From Comamonas testosteroni (lineage in GTDB: Bacteria; Pseudomonadota; Gammaproteobacteria; Burkholderiales; Burkholderiaceae_C), in NCBI RefSeq assembly GCF_014076415.1, contig NZ_CP043568.1:992001-1056000 (forward strand): 64,000 nucleotides of DNA, read 5' to 3'. This document shows, in pieces, positions 9,245-19,556 of this stretch. A program made the position numbers and the translations under genes. Every line of letters begins with the position of its first letter. Within the stretch, counting starts at the first letter, position 1. A model generated the notes under the pieces. It was not told the DNA's origin and did no database searches. It was given only the letters and a program-made list of their open reading frames with translations.

Positions 9245-11002
9245 TCAAACTCCTCTGACTTTGCCGCTTTTGCGTGCTGTATTGCTGGCCTTGGCACTTC
9301 GGGCCTGGGTGCCCGATGGACGCTGGGCGCTGTTTGCGGCCTGCTTTGCAGGCAATCTTGCCATGGCCAGCATTTCTCTGGCATGGGCCATGGTTGCTTC
9401 GGACAGGTGCTCGCCGCCCAGCATGCGGGCCATTTCCATCTCGCGCTCGTCGCCAGTCAGTGGATCCACGCTGCTGATGGTGGTGTTGGACTTGGGGCGC
9501 TTGGTCACCCGGTAGTGCTGGTCTGCATAGGCAGCGACCTGGGGCAGGTGGGTGACGGCCAGCACCTGGCGCGAGCCGCCGAGCGAGTGCATGAGGCGGC
9601 CCACGGTTTCGGCCACGGCTCCACCCACGCCGGAGTCCACCTCGTCAAAAATCAGGGTTCCGGCCTGGCCTAGTTCGCTGGTGGTCACGGCAATGGCCAG
9701 CGAGATGCGCGACAACTCGCCGCCCGATGCCACCTTGGCAACGGGTTTGGGTGTGGCGCCGGTATGACCGGCAACCAGAAAAGTGATGCTGTCCGTGCCC
9801 GCAGGACTGGCGGCATCGGCATGCTCCAGCTGCACTTCGAAACGGCCGCCCTTCATGCCCAGACTTTGCATGGACTGGGTGATGGCGCGTGACAGGCGTG
9901 GTGCAGCCAAGGTGCGCTGCTGCGAGATTTTTCGCGCCTCGGCCTGATACCTGAGGTGGGCGGCTTGCTCTTTGGCGCGCAGTCCCTCCACGTCGACGGC
10001 AGCATCCAGCTGGTGCAGCTCCTGTTTCCAGCCTTCGAGCAGGGCGGGCAAGTCCTCGGGCGTGCGCTTGTAGCGGCGCGCCAGTTGCATCCACAGCGAC
10101 AGGCGTTCATCGAGATCGGCCAGCAGCTCGGGATCCAGATCGGCGCGGCGCAGATAGGCCTGCAGCGAGTGACGGGCATCGTGCAGCTGTGCCACACAGG
10201 AGCCCAGTACGTCGGCAATGCTCTGAAACTCAGGCTCAAGATGCTCCTGGTCCTGCAGCAGGTGGTGGGCTCTGCCCAATGGGGTGGCCGCTCCCGAATC
10301 GTCATCCTCCAGCAGCTGCAGGCAGGACTGGGCCGAGTCCATCAAGGTCTGTGCGTGTGACAGACGTGTGTGCTGGGCATTGAGCTCATCCCACTCTTCG
10401 GCGCGCGGCGACAGCTTGTCCAGCTCGGAGATCTGCCATTGCAGGCGCTCCCGTTCGCGTTGCAGATTGTCCTGGGCCGAGAGCGCCTGCTCCAGTGCCT
10501 GATGGTTCTGGCGCCAGTCCAGCCAAAGCGATTTGAGCTGAGCCGTTTCAATGCCGCCATAGGTATCCAGCATGGCGCGTGCTGCGTCCGGGCGGGTCAG
10601 GCTTTGCCAGGCATGCTGGCCGTGAATATCGATCAGCTGATCGCCCAGATGGCGCAGCTGCGTGGCCGTGGCGGGAGAGCCGTTGATCCAGGCGCGGCTG
10701 CGGCCCAGACTGTCGATGACGCGGCGCAGCAGCAAATCCTGCTCCTGTGCAAAACCCGACTCTTCCAGCCATTCATGAAGATGGGGTGGGCAATCGAACT
10801 CTGCGCAAATATCGGCCTGAGGGCAGCCTTCGCGCACCACCTGTGCATCGGCTCGTGCGCCCAGCACCAGTTGCAGAGCGTCAAGCATGATGGATTTGCC
10901 GGCCCCGGTTTCGCCGGTAAGCACCGTGAAGCCGGTCTGCCAGTCCAGATCGAGTGACTGGACAATCACAAAGTCCCGCAGGACGATGCGCTTCAAGGCC
11001 AT
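9245..11002 (-). CDS. recN: DNA repair ATPase RecN
   Basis: 585-aa SMC-like protein for double-strand break repair. Visible features are Walker A GETGAGKS (about residue 30), two coiled-coil arms (about 150-390) with the central hinge, the signature [15 protein letters not shown] (about 430), and Walker [13 protein letters not shown]. The C-terminus has a Lys/Ser-rich tail (about 550-585) that makes it some 30 aa longer than E. coli RecN. It starts 2 bp after the nadK stop and belongs to the same operon. Confidence 0.96.
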   Translation of the reverse strand: MALKRIVLRDFVIVQSLDLDWQTGFTVLTGETGAGKSIMLDALQLVLGARADAQVVREGCPQADICAEFDCPPHLHEWLEESGFAQEQDLLLRRVIDSLGRSRAWINGSPATATQLRHLGDQLIDIHGQHAWQSLTRPDAARAMLDTYGGIETAQLKSLWLDWRQNHQALEQALSAQDNLQRERERLQWQISELDKLSPRAEEWDELNAQHTRLSHAQTLMDSAQSCLQLLEDDDSGAATPLGRAHHLLQDQEHLEPEFQSIADVLGSCVAQLHDARHSLQAYLRRADLDPELLADLDERLSLWMQLARRYKRTPEDLPALLEGWKQELHQLDAAVDVEGLRAKEQAAHLRYQAEARKISQQRTLAAPRLSRAITQSMQSLGMKGGRFEVQLEHADAASPAGTDSITFLVAGHTGATPKPVAKVASGGELSRISLAIAVTTSELGQAGTLIFDEVDSGVGGAVAETVGRLMHSLGGSRQVLAVTHLPQVAAYADQHYRVTKRPKSNTTISSVDPLTGDEREMEMARMLGGEHLSEATMAHAREMLAMARLPAKQAANSAQRPSGTQARSAKASNTARKSGKVRGV

Positions 11003-11004
11003 GG

Positions 11005-11904
11005 TCAGACGCCTCCCTCGTTCCAGCCCAGTTTTTTGCGCAGGGTGTCGAAGTAATTCCAGCCCTTGGGGTGCAGAAAGTGCACGCTGTGATCGGCGCG
11101 CGTCACCAGGATGCGGTCGCCATGCTGCAGCGATTTCAGGGACTGCATGTCGAAGTTCGCGCTGGCGTCGCCTCGGCCGCCCACTACCTCGATAGTCACT
11201 TCCTGGGCGTCGGAGAGCACGATGGGACGGTTGGAGAGGTTGTGCGGCGCGATGGGCACCATCACCCAGGCCGGAATCGAAGGGTGCAGCATGGGACCGC
11301 CGGCCGAGAGCGCATAGGCGGTGGAGCCCGTGGGGGTGGCCACGATCAAGCCGTCCGCACGCTGGTTGGAGACAAAGCTGCCGCCGACCTCGATGCGCAG
11401 CTCCACCATGCCCGAGGTCGAGCCACGGTTTACCACCACATCATTCATGGCCTGGGCTTCAAAAACGCACTGGCCGTCGCGCATGACGCGAGCATTCATC
11501 AGGGGGCGTTCGTCTTCCTCGTACTCGCCCTGCAATATGGGCGTGATGGAGGCTTCGAATTCATCCAGGGCGATATCGGTGACAAACCCCAGGCGGCCCT
11601 GGTTGATGCCGACCAGCGGTGTGCCATAGCGCGCCAGATGGCGGCACACGCCCAGCATGGTGCCGTCTCCGCCCACCACCAGGCCGAGGTCGCAATGCCT
11701 GCCCAGGCCGTCCACGTCCATGCTCGGGTAATCGGGCAGGCCCGCGTAGATGGCGGACTGGGTATCCAGAATCACCTCACAACCCATGCTGCGCACATAA
11801 CCGGCAATCCGTTGCAGTGCTGCGCTGGCTGCATCGGACGGAACGCCTGCTGCGGGTGTGTGGTACTTGCCGATCAGGGCAATATGGTGGAACGTGGATG
11901 TCAT
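11005..11904 (-). CDS. nadK: NAD kinase
   Basis: ATP-dependent NAD kinase making NADP. It has the diagnostic GGDGTML (about residue 77), the [10 protein letters not shown] segment, and the conserved NDVVVNRGS and [15 protein letters not shown] motifs. 299 aa is normal. It is the first gene of the nadK-recN-rapZ-creBC unit and is divergent from hrcA across only 29 bp, so the two promoters must overlap or lie in the coding ends. Confidence 0.96.
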   Translation of the reverse strand: MTSTFHHIALIGKYHTPAAGVPSDAASAALQRIAGYVRSMGCEVILDTQSAIYAGLPDYPSMDVDGLGRHCDLGLVVGGDGTMLGVCRHLARYGTPLVGINQGRLGFVTDIALDEFEASITPILQGEYEEDERPLMNARVMRDGQCVFEAQAMNDVVVNRGSTSGMVELRIEVGGSFVSNQRADGLIVATPTGSTAYALSAGGPMLHPSIPAWVMVPIAPHNLSNRPIVLSDAQEVTIEVVGGRGDASANFDMQSLKSLQHGDRILVTRADHSVHFLHPKGWNYFDTLRKKLGWNEGGV

Positions 11905-11933
11905 CTGGGAAATTACATCATTAAAATGAAATC

Positions 11934-12941
11934 ATGCTCGACGAACGTGCCAAGTTATTGCTCAAAGCGCTGATCGAGCGTTACATCGCTGACGGTCAAC
12001 CAGTCGGCTCGCGCACTCTTTCACGTGCATCCGGGCTTGAATTGTCGCCTGCCACCATACGCAATGTGATGGCCGACCTGGAAGAGATGGGTCTGATCAT
12101 CAGCCCTCACACATCGGCAGGCCGCGTGCCGACAGCCAGGGGATACCGCCTGTTTGTCGACACCATGCTGACGGTGGACCGCTGCGATCTTGTAACGCCC
12201 GGCCTGATGCCTGAACAGCCGCAGAAGGTGATTGCCAATGCGGCCAATCTGCTGTCCAACCTCTCCCAGTTCGTGGGTGTGGTCATGGTGCCGCGTCGCA
12301 GCTCCGTCTTCAAGCATATCGAGTTCGTGCGCCTGTCGGAGCGGCGCTTTCTGGTCATCATCGTCTCGCCCGAAGGCGATGTGCAAAACCGCGTGATCTT
12401 CACAGATGTGGACTACGAGTCCTCGCAACTGATAGAAGCCTCGAATTTCCTCAATCACCATTACGCCGGTCTGGCAATGGAGGAGGTGCGCACGCGGCTG
12501 CAAACCGAGGTGGAGCAATTGCGGGGCCAGGTTGCCAGCCTCATGCAGGCGGCGGTGAATGTAGGCACTGAGGTCATGAGCAACCATGATCGCGAGGACG
12601 TGGTGATCGCCGGCGAGCGCAATCTGCTGTCCGTGAGCGATTTTTCCAGCGATATGGGCAATCTGCGTCGTGCTTTCGACCTGTTCGAGCAGAAAACGCA
12701 AATCCTCAGGTTGCTGGACTTCTCCAATCAGGCCGATGGCGTGCGCATCTATATCGGTGGCGAGAGCCAGACCGTACCGTTTGAAGATTTGTCTGTAGTG
12801 AGCGCTCCCTATGAGCTTGACGGCAAGGTGGTAGGCACTCTGGGGGTGATTGGCCCCACACGCATGCACTACGACAAGATGATCCAGATTGTCGATATCA
12901 CGTCCAAACTGGTGAGCAATGCTCTGAGTCACAAGCGTTAG
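11934..12941 (+). CDS. hrcA: Heat-inducible transcription repressor HrcA
   Basis: 335-aa HrcA. The N-terminal winged helix ([21 protein letters not shown]... [17 protein letters not shown]) binds CIRCE elements of chaperone operons, and a GAF-like domain and dimerisation region follow. ATG start at 11934. No CIRCE repeat is seen in the 29-bp nadK-hrcA gap. The split tRNA begins 53 bp downstream; a TACAAT at 12945-12952 may be the -10 of that tRNA promoter. Confidence 0.96.
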   Translation: MLDERAKLLLKALIERYIADGQPVGSRTLSRASGLELSPATIRNVMADLEEMGLIISPHTSAGRVPTARGYRLFVDTMLTVDRCDLVTPGLMPEQPQKVIANAANLLSNLSQFVGVVMVPRRSSVFKHIEFVRLSERRFLVIIVSPEGDVQNRVIFTDVDYESSQLIEASNFLNHHYAGLAMEEVRTRLQTEVEQLRGQVASLMQAAVNVGTEVMSNHDREDVVIAGERNLLSVSDFSSDMGNLRRAFDLFEQKTQILRLLDFSNQADGVRIYIGGESQTVPFEDLSVVSAPYELDGKVVGTLGVIGPTRMHYDKMIQIVDITSKLVSNALSHKR

Positions 12942-12993
12942 GCCCTACAATGGCGAAGTTTTTCTGGTGGCAGCCACGGCTGTTGTCAGTGTT

Positions 12994-13033
12994 GGGGCGT
13001 TAGCTCAGTTGGTTAGAGCAGAGGACTCATAAT
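12994..13033 (+). pseudogene. 5' half of a split tRNA(CAU), attL
   Basis: This is a perfect tRNA 5' half: acceptor strand GGGGCGT, TA, D-arm GCTC...GAGC with TTGGTTA loop, anticodon stem GAGGA and loop CTCATAA. Beyond 13033 the tRNA sequence ends: neither a T-arm nor the ACGCCCT acceptor strand follows. The missing part is at 28785-28830. The new downstream bases TTCTT can still pair with GAGGA (two G-U pairs), but nothing beyond the anticodon arm can form, so this half is not functional. Confidence 0.92.
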
Positions 13034-13199
13034 TCTTCTACATCGTGGAGAAGCAAAAGGGAGTTCTGCTTTAGTTTCAAAAGGTTAGACTGCTTAATTT
13101 CAGTCTGATCTGGCAGTTAAAAACGTTGTCTGGTGCATGTCTGGTCCAGAGAACGGTAGACTAAAAGATTGCCTGTTCGGCGGTTTTTGGTGAAGTTTC

Positions 13200-13278
<79 letters not shown>

Positions 13279-13283
13279 AAATG

Positions 13284-13317
13284 AAAAAGCCAACCTCTTT
13301 AGAGGTTGGCTTTTTTT
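13284..13317 (+). terminator. Terminator of the island tRNA
   Basis: AGCCAACCTCT / AGAGGTTGGCT hairpin with a 2-nt loop and a seven-T tail, beginning 6 bp after the CCA end. The tRNA is therefore a self-contained transcription unit. Confidence 0.9.
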
Positions 13318-13749
13318 GTGGGGGGGGCGGAATATTAATGTCCGAAGGATTGATTCTGGCGGCAGTTGTAGTCACTAACCGATACGTCTCCAAGGGCTGC
13401 ATCAGGCTGATCTGAGTCAGTCACGATCTGGTAGTTCAACAGCCGCAATCTTCAATACCAGACATTGAATGCCTGCATGCTCTGAACGCCCGCGTCCGCT
13501 CCGGAGCAGTCAATCGACTACATCGTTAGGCGCGAACCCTGCTAAAGAGGCGTTTCAGGGTGTAGCAATAGGCTTATCTCGAGGCTAGCAAAAATTGCGC
13601 AGGTGATTTCTATCACCTAAAGAGAACAGCAGTGTCATCGTGGTGTGCTAACACAACATCGAAACTAAGTCGCAAGATTAATTTGGCTGTAGGCAAATTA
13701 GACTGAAAACCACGATTCCAGGTGACCCTACCTGCCGAAAGACTATCTG
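13318..13749. other. Non-coding stretch between island tRNA and HD-GYP gene
   Basis: No convincing ORF or structural RNA is visible. The stretch is AT-richer towards the HD-GYP gene. The palindrome GGTGATTTCTATCACC (13601-13616) with perfect 5-bp arms about 135 bp before the start could be an operator, but nothing ties it to a regulator. Confidence 0.4.
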
Positions 13750-16605
13750 ATGAACCACTCCCTAGGCGTCCCCCGGCAGTTCCGCATTCGCGTGCACATC
13801 GCGGTCTTGACCATGGCCTGCATGGGCTTGGTGGCTATCTTGCTGATTGGCCTCGGGTGGGTGGCCACAACCCAGCGATTGGTTCAAGATTCTGGTCAGC
13901 GCGCAGCCCGCGACAGCTTAGTATTAAGCCAGCAGATTCGCTTGCAGTTGACACCGGCGCAGGGGGCATTGCGCCATATCGGTGCAGGGCGACTGCCCTT
14001 GGCGACGGATGAATCCAGCCGTTTGCAGGCGCTGGATGCATTGTTGGACGAATTGCGCGCCAACCCGCTGGAAGCCGCCGTGTATGTTGCCTACCCAAAT
14101 GGTGATTTCGTCCTGGTACGCTCTTTGAGACAGGGTGCCGTACGGCAAAGTGTGGCAGCGCCCGATGGGGCAGAGTTTTTGGTCCAAACGGTCACACAAC
14201 AGCCGGATGGCCGACGCGTTGGTCGTTACCGTTTTCTCGACCAAGCCGGTAATCTGCAAGAAGTTCAGGACAAAGCAGATTACCAGTATGACCCGCGCAC
14301 GCGTCCTTGGTACGCAGTCGCGCGGCAACAGCCTGGTGTCGCACAACTGACGCGGCCCTACCGGTTTGCCACCACCCAGAGGCTGGGTGTGACACTGAGC
14401 AAGCAGTCTGCAACAGCCGATGCTGTAGTCGGCATCGACTTAGCTTTTGACGACCTGGAGCAATTGCTCTTGACACTGCGTGCCACCCCGGGAACCCGCC
14501 TTGCCTTGCTGCATAGCAGCGGCCAGGTGATGGCAGCGACAGTCGACCTGCACAGTGTGGGCGGCGATGCGCAGCCGATGCTCGATGACATCAACGAACC
14601 CCAGTTACTCCAACTTCTCAAAACTCCCAAGGCGCTTGGCACACCGCAGGTGATGGAGATCGAGGGCCACCGCTGGGTGGGCCTGCACACACAGATTGAT
14701 ATCGGGCTGGGCACCGCACTCGACCTGCTGCAAATGCTTCCGTTTGACGAACTGGCCGCAGAGGCACGACAACGCGCACTCTACTTCATCGGCATGGCCG
14801 TAGCCTTGGCTCTGTTGCTGCTGCCCCTAGGCTGGGCAGCCGGCAAAGCCATTGGGCGAAGCATCATCCTGCTGAGCGAGCGCAGTCTGCGCATCGCGCG
14901 CTTCGAATTTACGGGAGCGCCGCTTCCTCCCAGCCGCGTCAGCGAAGTGGGCGAACTGTCTCAGGCCGTGCAGCACATGGGAGACACGATCGAAGCCTTC
15001 CTCAGCTTGACGGAAAGCCTGGCCACGGAGCCTGAGGTCGAGCGCATGCTGCAGCTTGTGCTTGAACAACTGACCCAGGCCACGCAATCCGAGGCAGCAG
15101 TCGTCTATCTGTTGGATGCCCAATCTGGGCACATGCAACGTACCGCCCTGGCAGGCAGTTTGGCCACCCCCCTGTCCGAGCGCTTCACCTACCCGCCCTT
15201 GCCTGACGCCGGAGCTGGAGCCGCAGCGTCGGCCAGCGTCAAGCGGATCGACTTTGAATTACGGGGTCGCCAAGGCGGTCTGCAAGGACTTTTGGTGCTT
15301 GAGTTCAAGGCCGACGTGGCGCACGAAGATGCCGCCTTCCACCGGTTTGCCCGTCGTCTCTCGGGAATGTTGGCCGTGGCCATCGAGACGCGCCAGCTTC
15401 TGGAATCGCAGCGGCGCTTGTTCGATGCCATCATCCAACTGATGGCCGATGCCATCGACGCGAAAAGCCCCTACACCGGCGGCCATTGCGAGCGGGTGCC
15501 GCAGATGGCCATCGAATTCGCGGATCGCTTGCATGCATCTACTGATGGGCCGTATGCAAACTTCAGCATGAGCGAAAACGAGCGCTACGCGTTCCACTTG
15601 GGCGCGTGGCTGCACGACTGTGGCAAGGTAACCAGTCCAGAACACATCCTCGACAAGGCCACCAAGCTTGAGGTCATCCGCAACCGTATCCATGAAGTGC
15701 GGCTGCGTTTTGAAATCTTGTGGCGGGATGCTGAACTGGCCGCCACGCGTGGTGCATTGAGCGCCGAGCAGTTGCGCGCCCGCCAGTTGCAACTGCAAGA
15801 CGACTTCGCATTTGTCGCCAGCTGCAATCTGGGGGGCGAGTTCCTGTCCGATGAATCCATTGCCAAGTTGCACAGCATTGGTGCGCAAGGCTGGCAACGC
15901 CATTTCGATGATCGGCTGGGCTTGTCGGCCGCGGAGCTGCGCCAACTGGATGCATTGCGGCCCGAGGCGCCCGCGCTGCCAGCGATGGAAGCCTTGCTGG
16001 CGGACCTGCCGGAGCACCGGATTCCCTGGGGCGATGACCGACCCGCCGTGGAAGCGGGAGACCCGCGCAACAAGTACGGTTTTGACATGAAGCTGCCGAC
16101 CTATCAGCAAAACCTGGGTGAACTCCACAACCTTCGTATCCGCCGCGGCACCCTCACCGACGAAGATCGTTTCAAGATCAACGACCACATGGTGCAAACC
16201 TACATCATGCTCAAAGGACTGCCCTGGCCGGCAGGCTTGGAGCAGGTGCCCGAGTTGGCAGCGACGCACCATGAGCGCTTGGATGGCAAGGGCTATCCAC
16301 GCCGCATCCCTGGCGAGCGGCTGGGTGTGTTGGACCGAGTGATGGCGATATGTGATGTATTTGAGGCACTAACCGCTGCAGACCGCCCATACAAACCAGC
16401 CAAAACCTTGAGTGAGACTCTGCGAATCATGGCCTTCATGTGTAAAAAGCAGCACCTGGACGCCGAGTTGTTCCGCTACTTTCTGCACACTAGGCTGTGG
16501 GAGGTGTTTGCAGCTCGCTTCATGAAAGCAGAACAGTACGATGCTGTGGATCTGGATGCTCTCGAAGCATTGCTACCTCTGCAGGCTAAATCTACACAAA
16601 GGTAA
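13750..16605 (+). CDS. Membrane HD-GYP protein, probable cyclic-di-GMP phosphodiesterase
   Basis: 951-aa sensor phosphodiesterase. Segments in order: membrane helix about 18-40; long extracytoplasmic double-Cache-like sensor about 45-335 (with a YDPRTRPWY segment typical of Cache domains); second helix about 340-360; HAMP; GAF-like domain about 420-550; HD-GYP domain about 560-900. The HD motif is LHDCGK (about 620) and the GYP motif HHERLDGKGYP (about 840), both intact, so hydrolysis of cyclic di-GMP to GMP is expected. About 130 residues separate them from the usual spacing, an insertion within the domain. It is the first protein-coding gene inside the island. Confidence 0.88.
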   Translation: MNHSLGVPRQFRIRVHIAVLTMACMGLVAILLIGLGWVATTQRLVQDSGQRAARDSLVLSQQIRLQLTPAQGALRHIGAGRLPLATDESSRLQALDALLDELRANPLEAAVYVAYPNGDFVLVRSLRQGAVRQSVAAPDGAEFLVQTVTQQPDGRRVGRYRFLDQAGNLQEVQDKADYQYDPRTRPWYAVARQQPGVAQLTRPYRFATTQRLGVTLSKQSATADAVVGIDLAFDDLEQLLLTLRATPGTRLALLHSSGQVMAATVDLHSVGGDAQPMLDDINEPQLLQLLKTPKALGTPQVMEIEGHRWVGLHTQIDIGLGTALDLLQMLPFDELAAEARQRALYFIGMAVALALLLLPLGWAAGKAIGRSIILLSERSLRIARFEFTGAPLPPSRVSEVGELSQAVQHMGDTIEAFLSLTESLATEPEVERMLQLVLEQLTQATQSEAAVVYLLDAQSGHMQRTALAGSLATPLSERFTYPPLPDAGAGAAASASVKRIDFELRGRQGGLQGLLVLEFKADVAHEDAAFHRFARRLSGMLAVAIETRQLLESQRRLFDAIIQLMADAIDAKSPYTGGHCERVPQMAIEFADRLHASTDGPYANFSMSENERYAFHLGAWLHDCGKVTSPEHILDKATKLEVIRNRIHEVRLRFEILWRDAELAATRGALSAEQLRARQLQLQDDFAFVASCNLGGEFLSDESIAKLHSIGAQGWQRHFDDRLGLSAAELRQLDALRPEAPALPAMEALLADLPEHRIPWGDDRPAVEAGDPRNKYGFDMKLPTYQQNLGELHNLRIRRGTLTDEDRFKINDHMVQTYIMLKGLPWPAGLEQVPELAATHHERLDGKGYPRRIPGERLGVLDRVMAICDVFEALTAADRPYKPAKTLSETLRIMAFMCKKQHLDAELFRYFLHTRLWEVFAARFMKAEQYDAVDLDALEALLPLQAKSTQR

Positions 16606-17051
16606 GCTGGTGATTACATCGGCTCGTTCCAAACTTGCTTGGGCCTTTGGACTTCTGACTGAGGTGCCGATGAGATTTTTGCGTTTCCACACAGCCTCGG
16701 TCGACAGCACCAGTTCGCAGCTTGCGAGAGCTGCCGTTCAGGTTGTCTGGCGCACAGCGATCCAGCCAGTTTCAGGTTTGAAAGGTACAGCGGACATCCG
16801 GCCAGATAGCAGGTCAACGTCTGGTATCGGCGGCAGCCGTCACAAGCTTGCCAAAGCTCAGCGGCTGCAACCAGCCTGAAGCCGCCGCTCGGAAGTTTGC
16901 ATCGACCGGCCGCTTTTGGCCGAGATGTTGAGTTCATGGCTATGCCAGGAAGCTGAAGGTCATGAGACTGTGGCAGCCGAGCATCACTAATCGCTCATGC
17001 GAGTCGAAGCCAGCGCATCCTGTGTGTCCCTCAACTCGATGGGAGACCATC
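16606..17051. other. Non-coding stretch holding an orphan IS end
   Basis: No supported gene. It contains the orphan IS1182-type terminal sequence at 16676-16704 and TTGTCTGGCGCA at about 16743-16754, one base different from a 12-mer found near both island ends. Confidence 0.5.
16676..16704. repeat. Orphan copy of the IS1182-type right terminal repeat
   Basis: 29 bases here are identical to 28483-28511, the right end of the IS1182-type element (core TTTCCACACAGCCTCGG). No transposase is next to it, so it is a relic of an earlier copy or a one-ended remnant. Confidence 0.75.
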
Positions 17052-17675
17052 ATGGGATCTACAGGTAATACCGCTCATCGCGAGCCGTGGAACAAGGGCA
17101 AGATCGTCGGGCAGAAGGCTCCGTTCAAGCTCAAGGACATTTGGGCGCTGCGCGTAAGGCTCCAGATGGAAGGCCGGGTGCGCGAGCTTGCTCTCTTCAA
17201 CTTAGGCATCGATAGCAAGCTGCGAGGATGCGACCTCGTCGCCCTCAAGGTTCGGGATGTCTGCCACGGCGACCAAGTGGCATCGCGCGCGGTCGTCATG
17301 CAGCACAAGACTCAGCGTCCAGTGCAGTTTGAGATCACGCAGGCTGCCCGTGACGCCTTGCATGCCTGGATCAAGCTGGCAAGGCTGAAATCAGAGGACT
17401 TCCTGTTTCCAAGCAGGCTGCACGCATCGCCACATCTGGGGACCCGGCAGTACGCCCGAATCCTCGGTCACTGGGTTGACGAGCTAGGCCTGGACCGCAT
17501 GGAGTACGGGACTCATTCCATGCGCAGGACAAAGGCGACACTGATCTACCGCCGCACAAAGAACCTACGCGCTGTCCAGTTGCTGCTCGGGCATTCAAAG
17601 TTGGAGTCAACAGTGAGGTACTTGGGCATCGAAGTCGACGATGCCCTAGAGATCTCTGAACAGACAGAGATTTGA
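17052..17675 (+). CDS. Small tyrosine recombinase (catalytic domain only)
   Basis: 207-aa phage-integrase-family protein. The catalytic set is visible: Arg in SKLRGCDLVALKV, Lys in MQHKTQ, HxxR in THSMRRTKA, and His and Tyr in LLLGHSKLESTVRYLG. It lacks the arm-binding domain and most of the core-binding domain of normal 320-400-aa island integrases. The ATG at 17052 has GGGAGA upstream; a longer in-frame reading from 16962 has no family support. It is the only recombinase inside the att sites, so it is the best candidate for moving the island, but such small proteins also occur outside mobile elements. Confidence 0.85.
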   Translation: MGSTGNTAHREPWNKGKIVGQKAPFKLKDIWALRVRLQMEGRVRELALFNLGIDSKLRGCDLVALKVRDVCHGDQVASRAVVMQHKTQRPVQFEITQAARDALHAWIKLARLKSEDFLFPSRLHASPHLGTRQYARILGHWVDELGLDRMEYGTHSMRRTKATLIYRRTKNLRAVQLLLGHSKLESTVRYLGIEVDDALEISEQTEI

Positions 17676-17884
17676 AGTTGCCGCTGGCGGCCACCCTGGA
17701 TGCTGCGGCCGGGTGGCTGTCCTCAACGCTCGCAATGTAGCGCAGTTCCAAACTGGAACCCTCAACCAATAGCAATCACTCACTTTTGATTTGGATATTG
17801 GTCTGATTAAATACACTTACCGACCTTGATTCGTCCCCCTCAAGACCAGCAACATACCGCTGACCGTGATCCCCATTCCCAGGA

Positions 17885-19547
17885 TGTTAATTTCCACGCA
17901 AAACTGACCCGCCGGAGGTGCGGATAAAAACTTGGACTGGTTTTATGCGGCTAGGCCAAGTTTGTTCCGGTATTCCACAGGACTTAAACGTCCCAGAGAT
18001 ACCTTGATACGTTTTTCGTTGTACCAACGAATGTAAGTATCGACAGCTTCAATGAACTGCTCAATCGTTGTTGATTGCCAGTTGTTGGGATAGAACAGCT
18101 CCATCTTTAGCCTTCCAAAGAAGCCTTCGCACGCAGCGTTGTCTGGTGAGCACCCTTTACGAGACATCGAGCGAACCAACTTTGCATCATGGACCCTCGA
18201 GAGCCAGCCAGGCCATCGGTAGTGAGCTCCACGATCAGAATGAATCACAGGGCGGCTCTCGTTGCCTTGAACAGCATCAATGGCCGCATCCAGCATTGTG
18301 TTGACGAGATTTGCGTTGGGATGAGTCCCAATCGACCAGCTCACCACCAGCCCATCAAAGCAATCAATCACTGGCGACAGGTAAACCTTGCCAGCAGGAA
18401 TCTGGAATTCAGTAATGTCGGTAAGCCACTTCTCATTGGGCGCAGCAGCATGGAAGTCTCGATTGATGAGGTTTTGCGGGGCAGCACCTATCTCTCCAAG
18501 GTATGAGTTATATCTGCGGCGTTTGGGCTTGGCCACGATCAACCCCTCCTGCTTCATCAGCCGGCGAACCACCTTCTCTGAGATGCCCGTGCACTCCTTG
18601 AGCAGGGATGCCTGGACTCGGCGATATCCATAGCAACGGTAGTTGTTGTCGAAGATCTCTGTGATGCTTCGGCGTAAATCAACGTATTTGTCAGCCAGCT
18701 TCAGCCGGGCACGATGGTAAAAATATGAGCTTCTAGCAAGGCCAACAAGAGAAAGCAGTTCTGGCAATTCATACTGCCCGTGCAACGCTTCAACCAGCAC
18801 AGCCTTATCTTTGTTTGCCAGCCGATGCAGGTCAATGTCGGACCCATTTTTTAAGATTTCATGGGCCTGCTTAAGAAGCTCGCGCTCTATCTTCAGCCGC
18901 CGAACATCCTGGCGCAATGATTCAACTTGGCGCCTGAGCGCTGCTTCATCCAACACTGGCGATCGCTTTGGACGGTGTTTCATCGAGGCAGGGGCACAAG
19001 GGCCAAGCAACTGATTTTTCCAGTTGTACAAGGTCCCCCTACACACCCCTAACTTGTCCGCAATCTCCTGTGCAGTTGATTGACGGGTACACAGTTGCAC
19101 CACGCCCTCACACATCAAAGCATCAGGCTTTGTAGCTGGCCAAGACCTTCCTACTATCTTGCTGGTCTCGGGGCAGTCTTGCCGAACCCACGCAGTCAAC
19201 GTTCCTCGACCCGGATAACCCAAAGCCCTCATCGTTGCAGCAATACAGCGATCATGGGCGAGGTAATGAGCAATAGCCACCTGCCTTTGCTGCAGCGAAT
19301 ATTTCGGTGCTCTTGGAGCTTGGCTTGCTGGCAAATCCTGATGCTTCAGGTAGTGCTGATACCAGCCTTTCAATGCGTTCTTGGTTGGGTACCCCAACTG
19401 GCGAATCGTGGCTCTGACACGCAAGCCAAGCTTGATGTAAAGCTCAACTGCACGAATCCTGTCTGCGTATGAGTACATGAACTACCTCCTGGTAGTCCAA
19501 GTTTTTGTCCGCACCCCCAGTGGGTCACTTCTGGATGGAAATCAACA
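17885..19547. mobile_element. IS3-family insertion sequence
   Basis: Inner terminal inverted repeats of about 34 bp run from 17905 (TGACCCGCCGG...) inwards and from 19527 (TGACCCACTGG... on the minus strand) inwards, sharing GGTGCGGA and AAAAACTTGGACT. Similarity continues outwards for another 20 bp (15 of 20 identical) to TGTT...AACA at 17885 and 19547, so the true ends may be these. I could not find a clear target duplication for either choice. Confidence 0.85.
17943..19478 (-). CDS. IS3-family transposase, single-frame
   Basis: 511-aa intact transposase. N-terminal helix-turn-helix repeats (about 1-200), a coiled-coil Leu-zipper-like segment (LRRQVESLRQDVRRLKIERELLK), an HTH_21 segment, then the rve integrase core with DDE residues in WLTDITEF, IHSDRGAHY and the Glu of CEGFFGRLKMEL. 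Most IS3 elements need a frameshift between orfA and orfB; here both parts are one continuous frame. It appears functional. Confidence 0.93.
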   Translation of the reverse strand: MYSYADRIRAVELYIKLGLRVRATIRQLGYPTKNALKGWYQHYLKHQDLPASQAPRAPKYSLQQRQVAIAHYLAHDRCIAATMRALGYPGRGTLTAWVRQDCPETSKIVGRSWPATKPDALMCEGVVQLCTRQSTAQEIADKLGVCRGTLYNWKNQLLGPCAPASMKHRPKRSPVLDEAALRRQVESLRQDVRRLKIERELLKQAHEILKNGSDIDLHRLANKDKAVLVEALHGQYELPELLSLVGLARSSYFYHRARLKLADKYVDLRRSITEIFDNNYRCYGYRRVQASLLKECTGISEKVVRRLMKQEGLIVAKPKRRRYNSYLGEIGAAPQNLINRDFHAAAPNEKWLTDITEFQIPAGKVYLSPVIDCFDGLVVSWSIGTHPNANLVNTMLDAAIDAVQGNESRPVIHSDRGAHYRWPGWLSRVHDAKLVRSMSRKGCSPDNAACEGFFGRLKMELFYPNNWQSTTIEQFIEAVDTYIRWYNEKRIKVSLGRLSPVEYRNKLGLAA

Positions 19548-19556
19548 CCGTAGTAC

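Noticed and set aside
13524..13531. CGTTAGGC resembling an integron attC core site
   Set aside because: The matching RYYYAAC partner and imperfect palindrome of an attC site could not be found at a suitable distance, and no integron integrase is present.
16962..17051. N-terminal 30-residue extension of the small recombinase
   Set aside because: The residues show no family match, and ATG 17052 has a good ribosome site.
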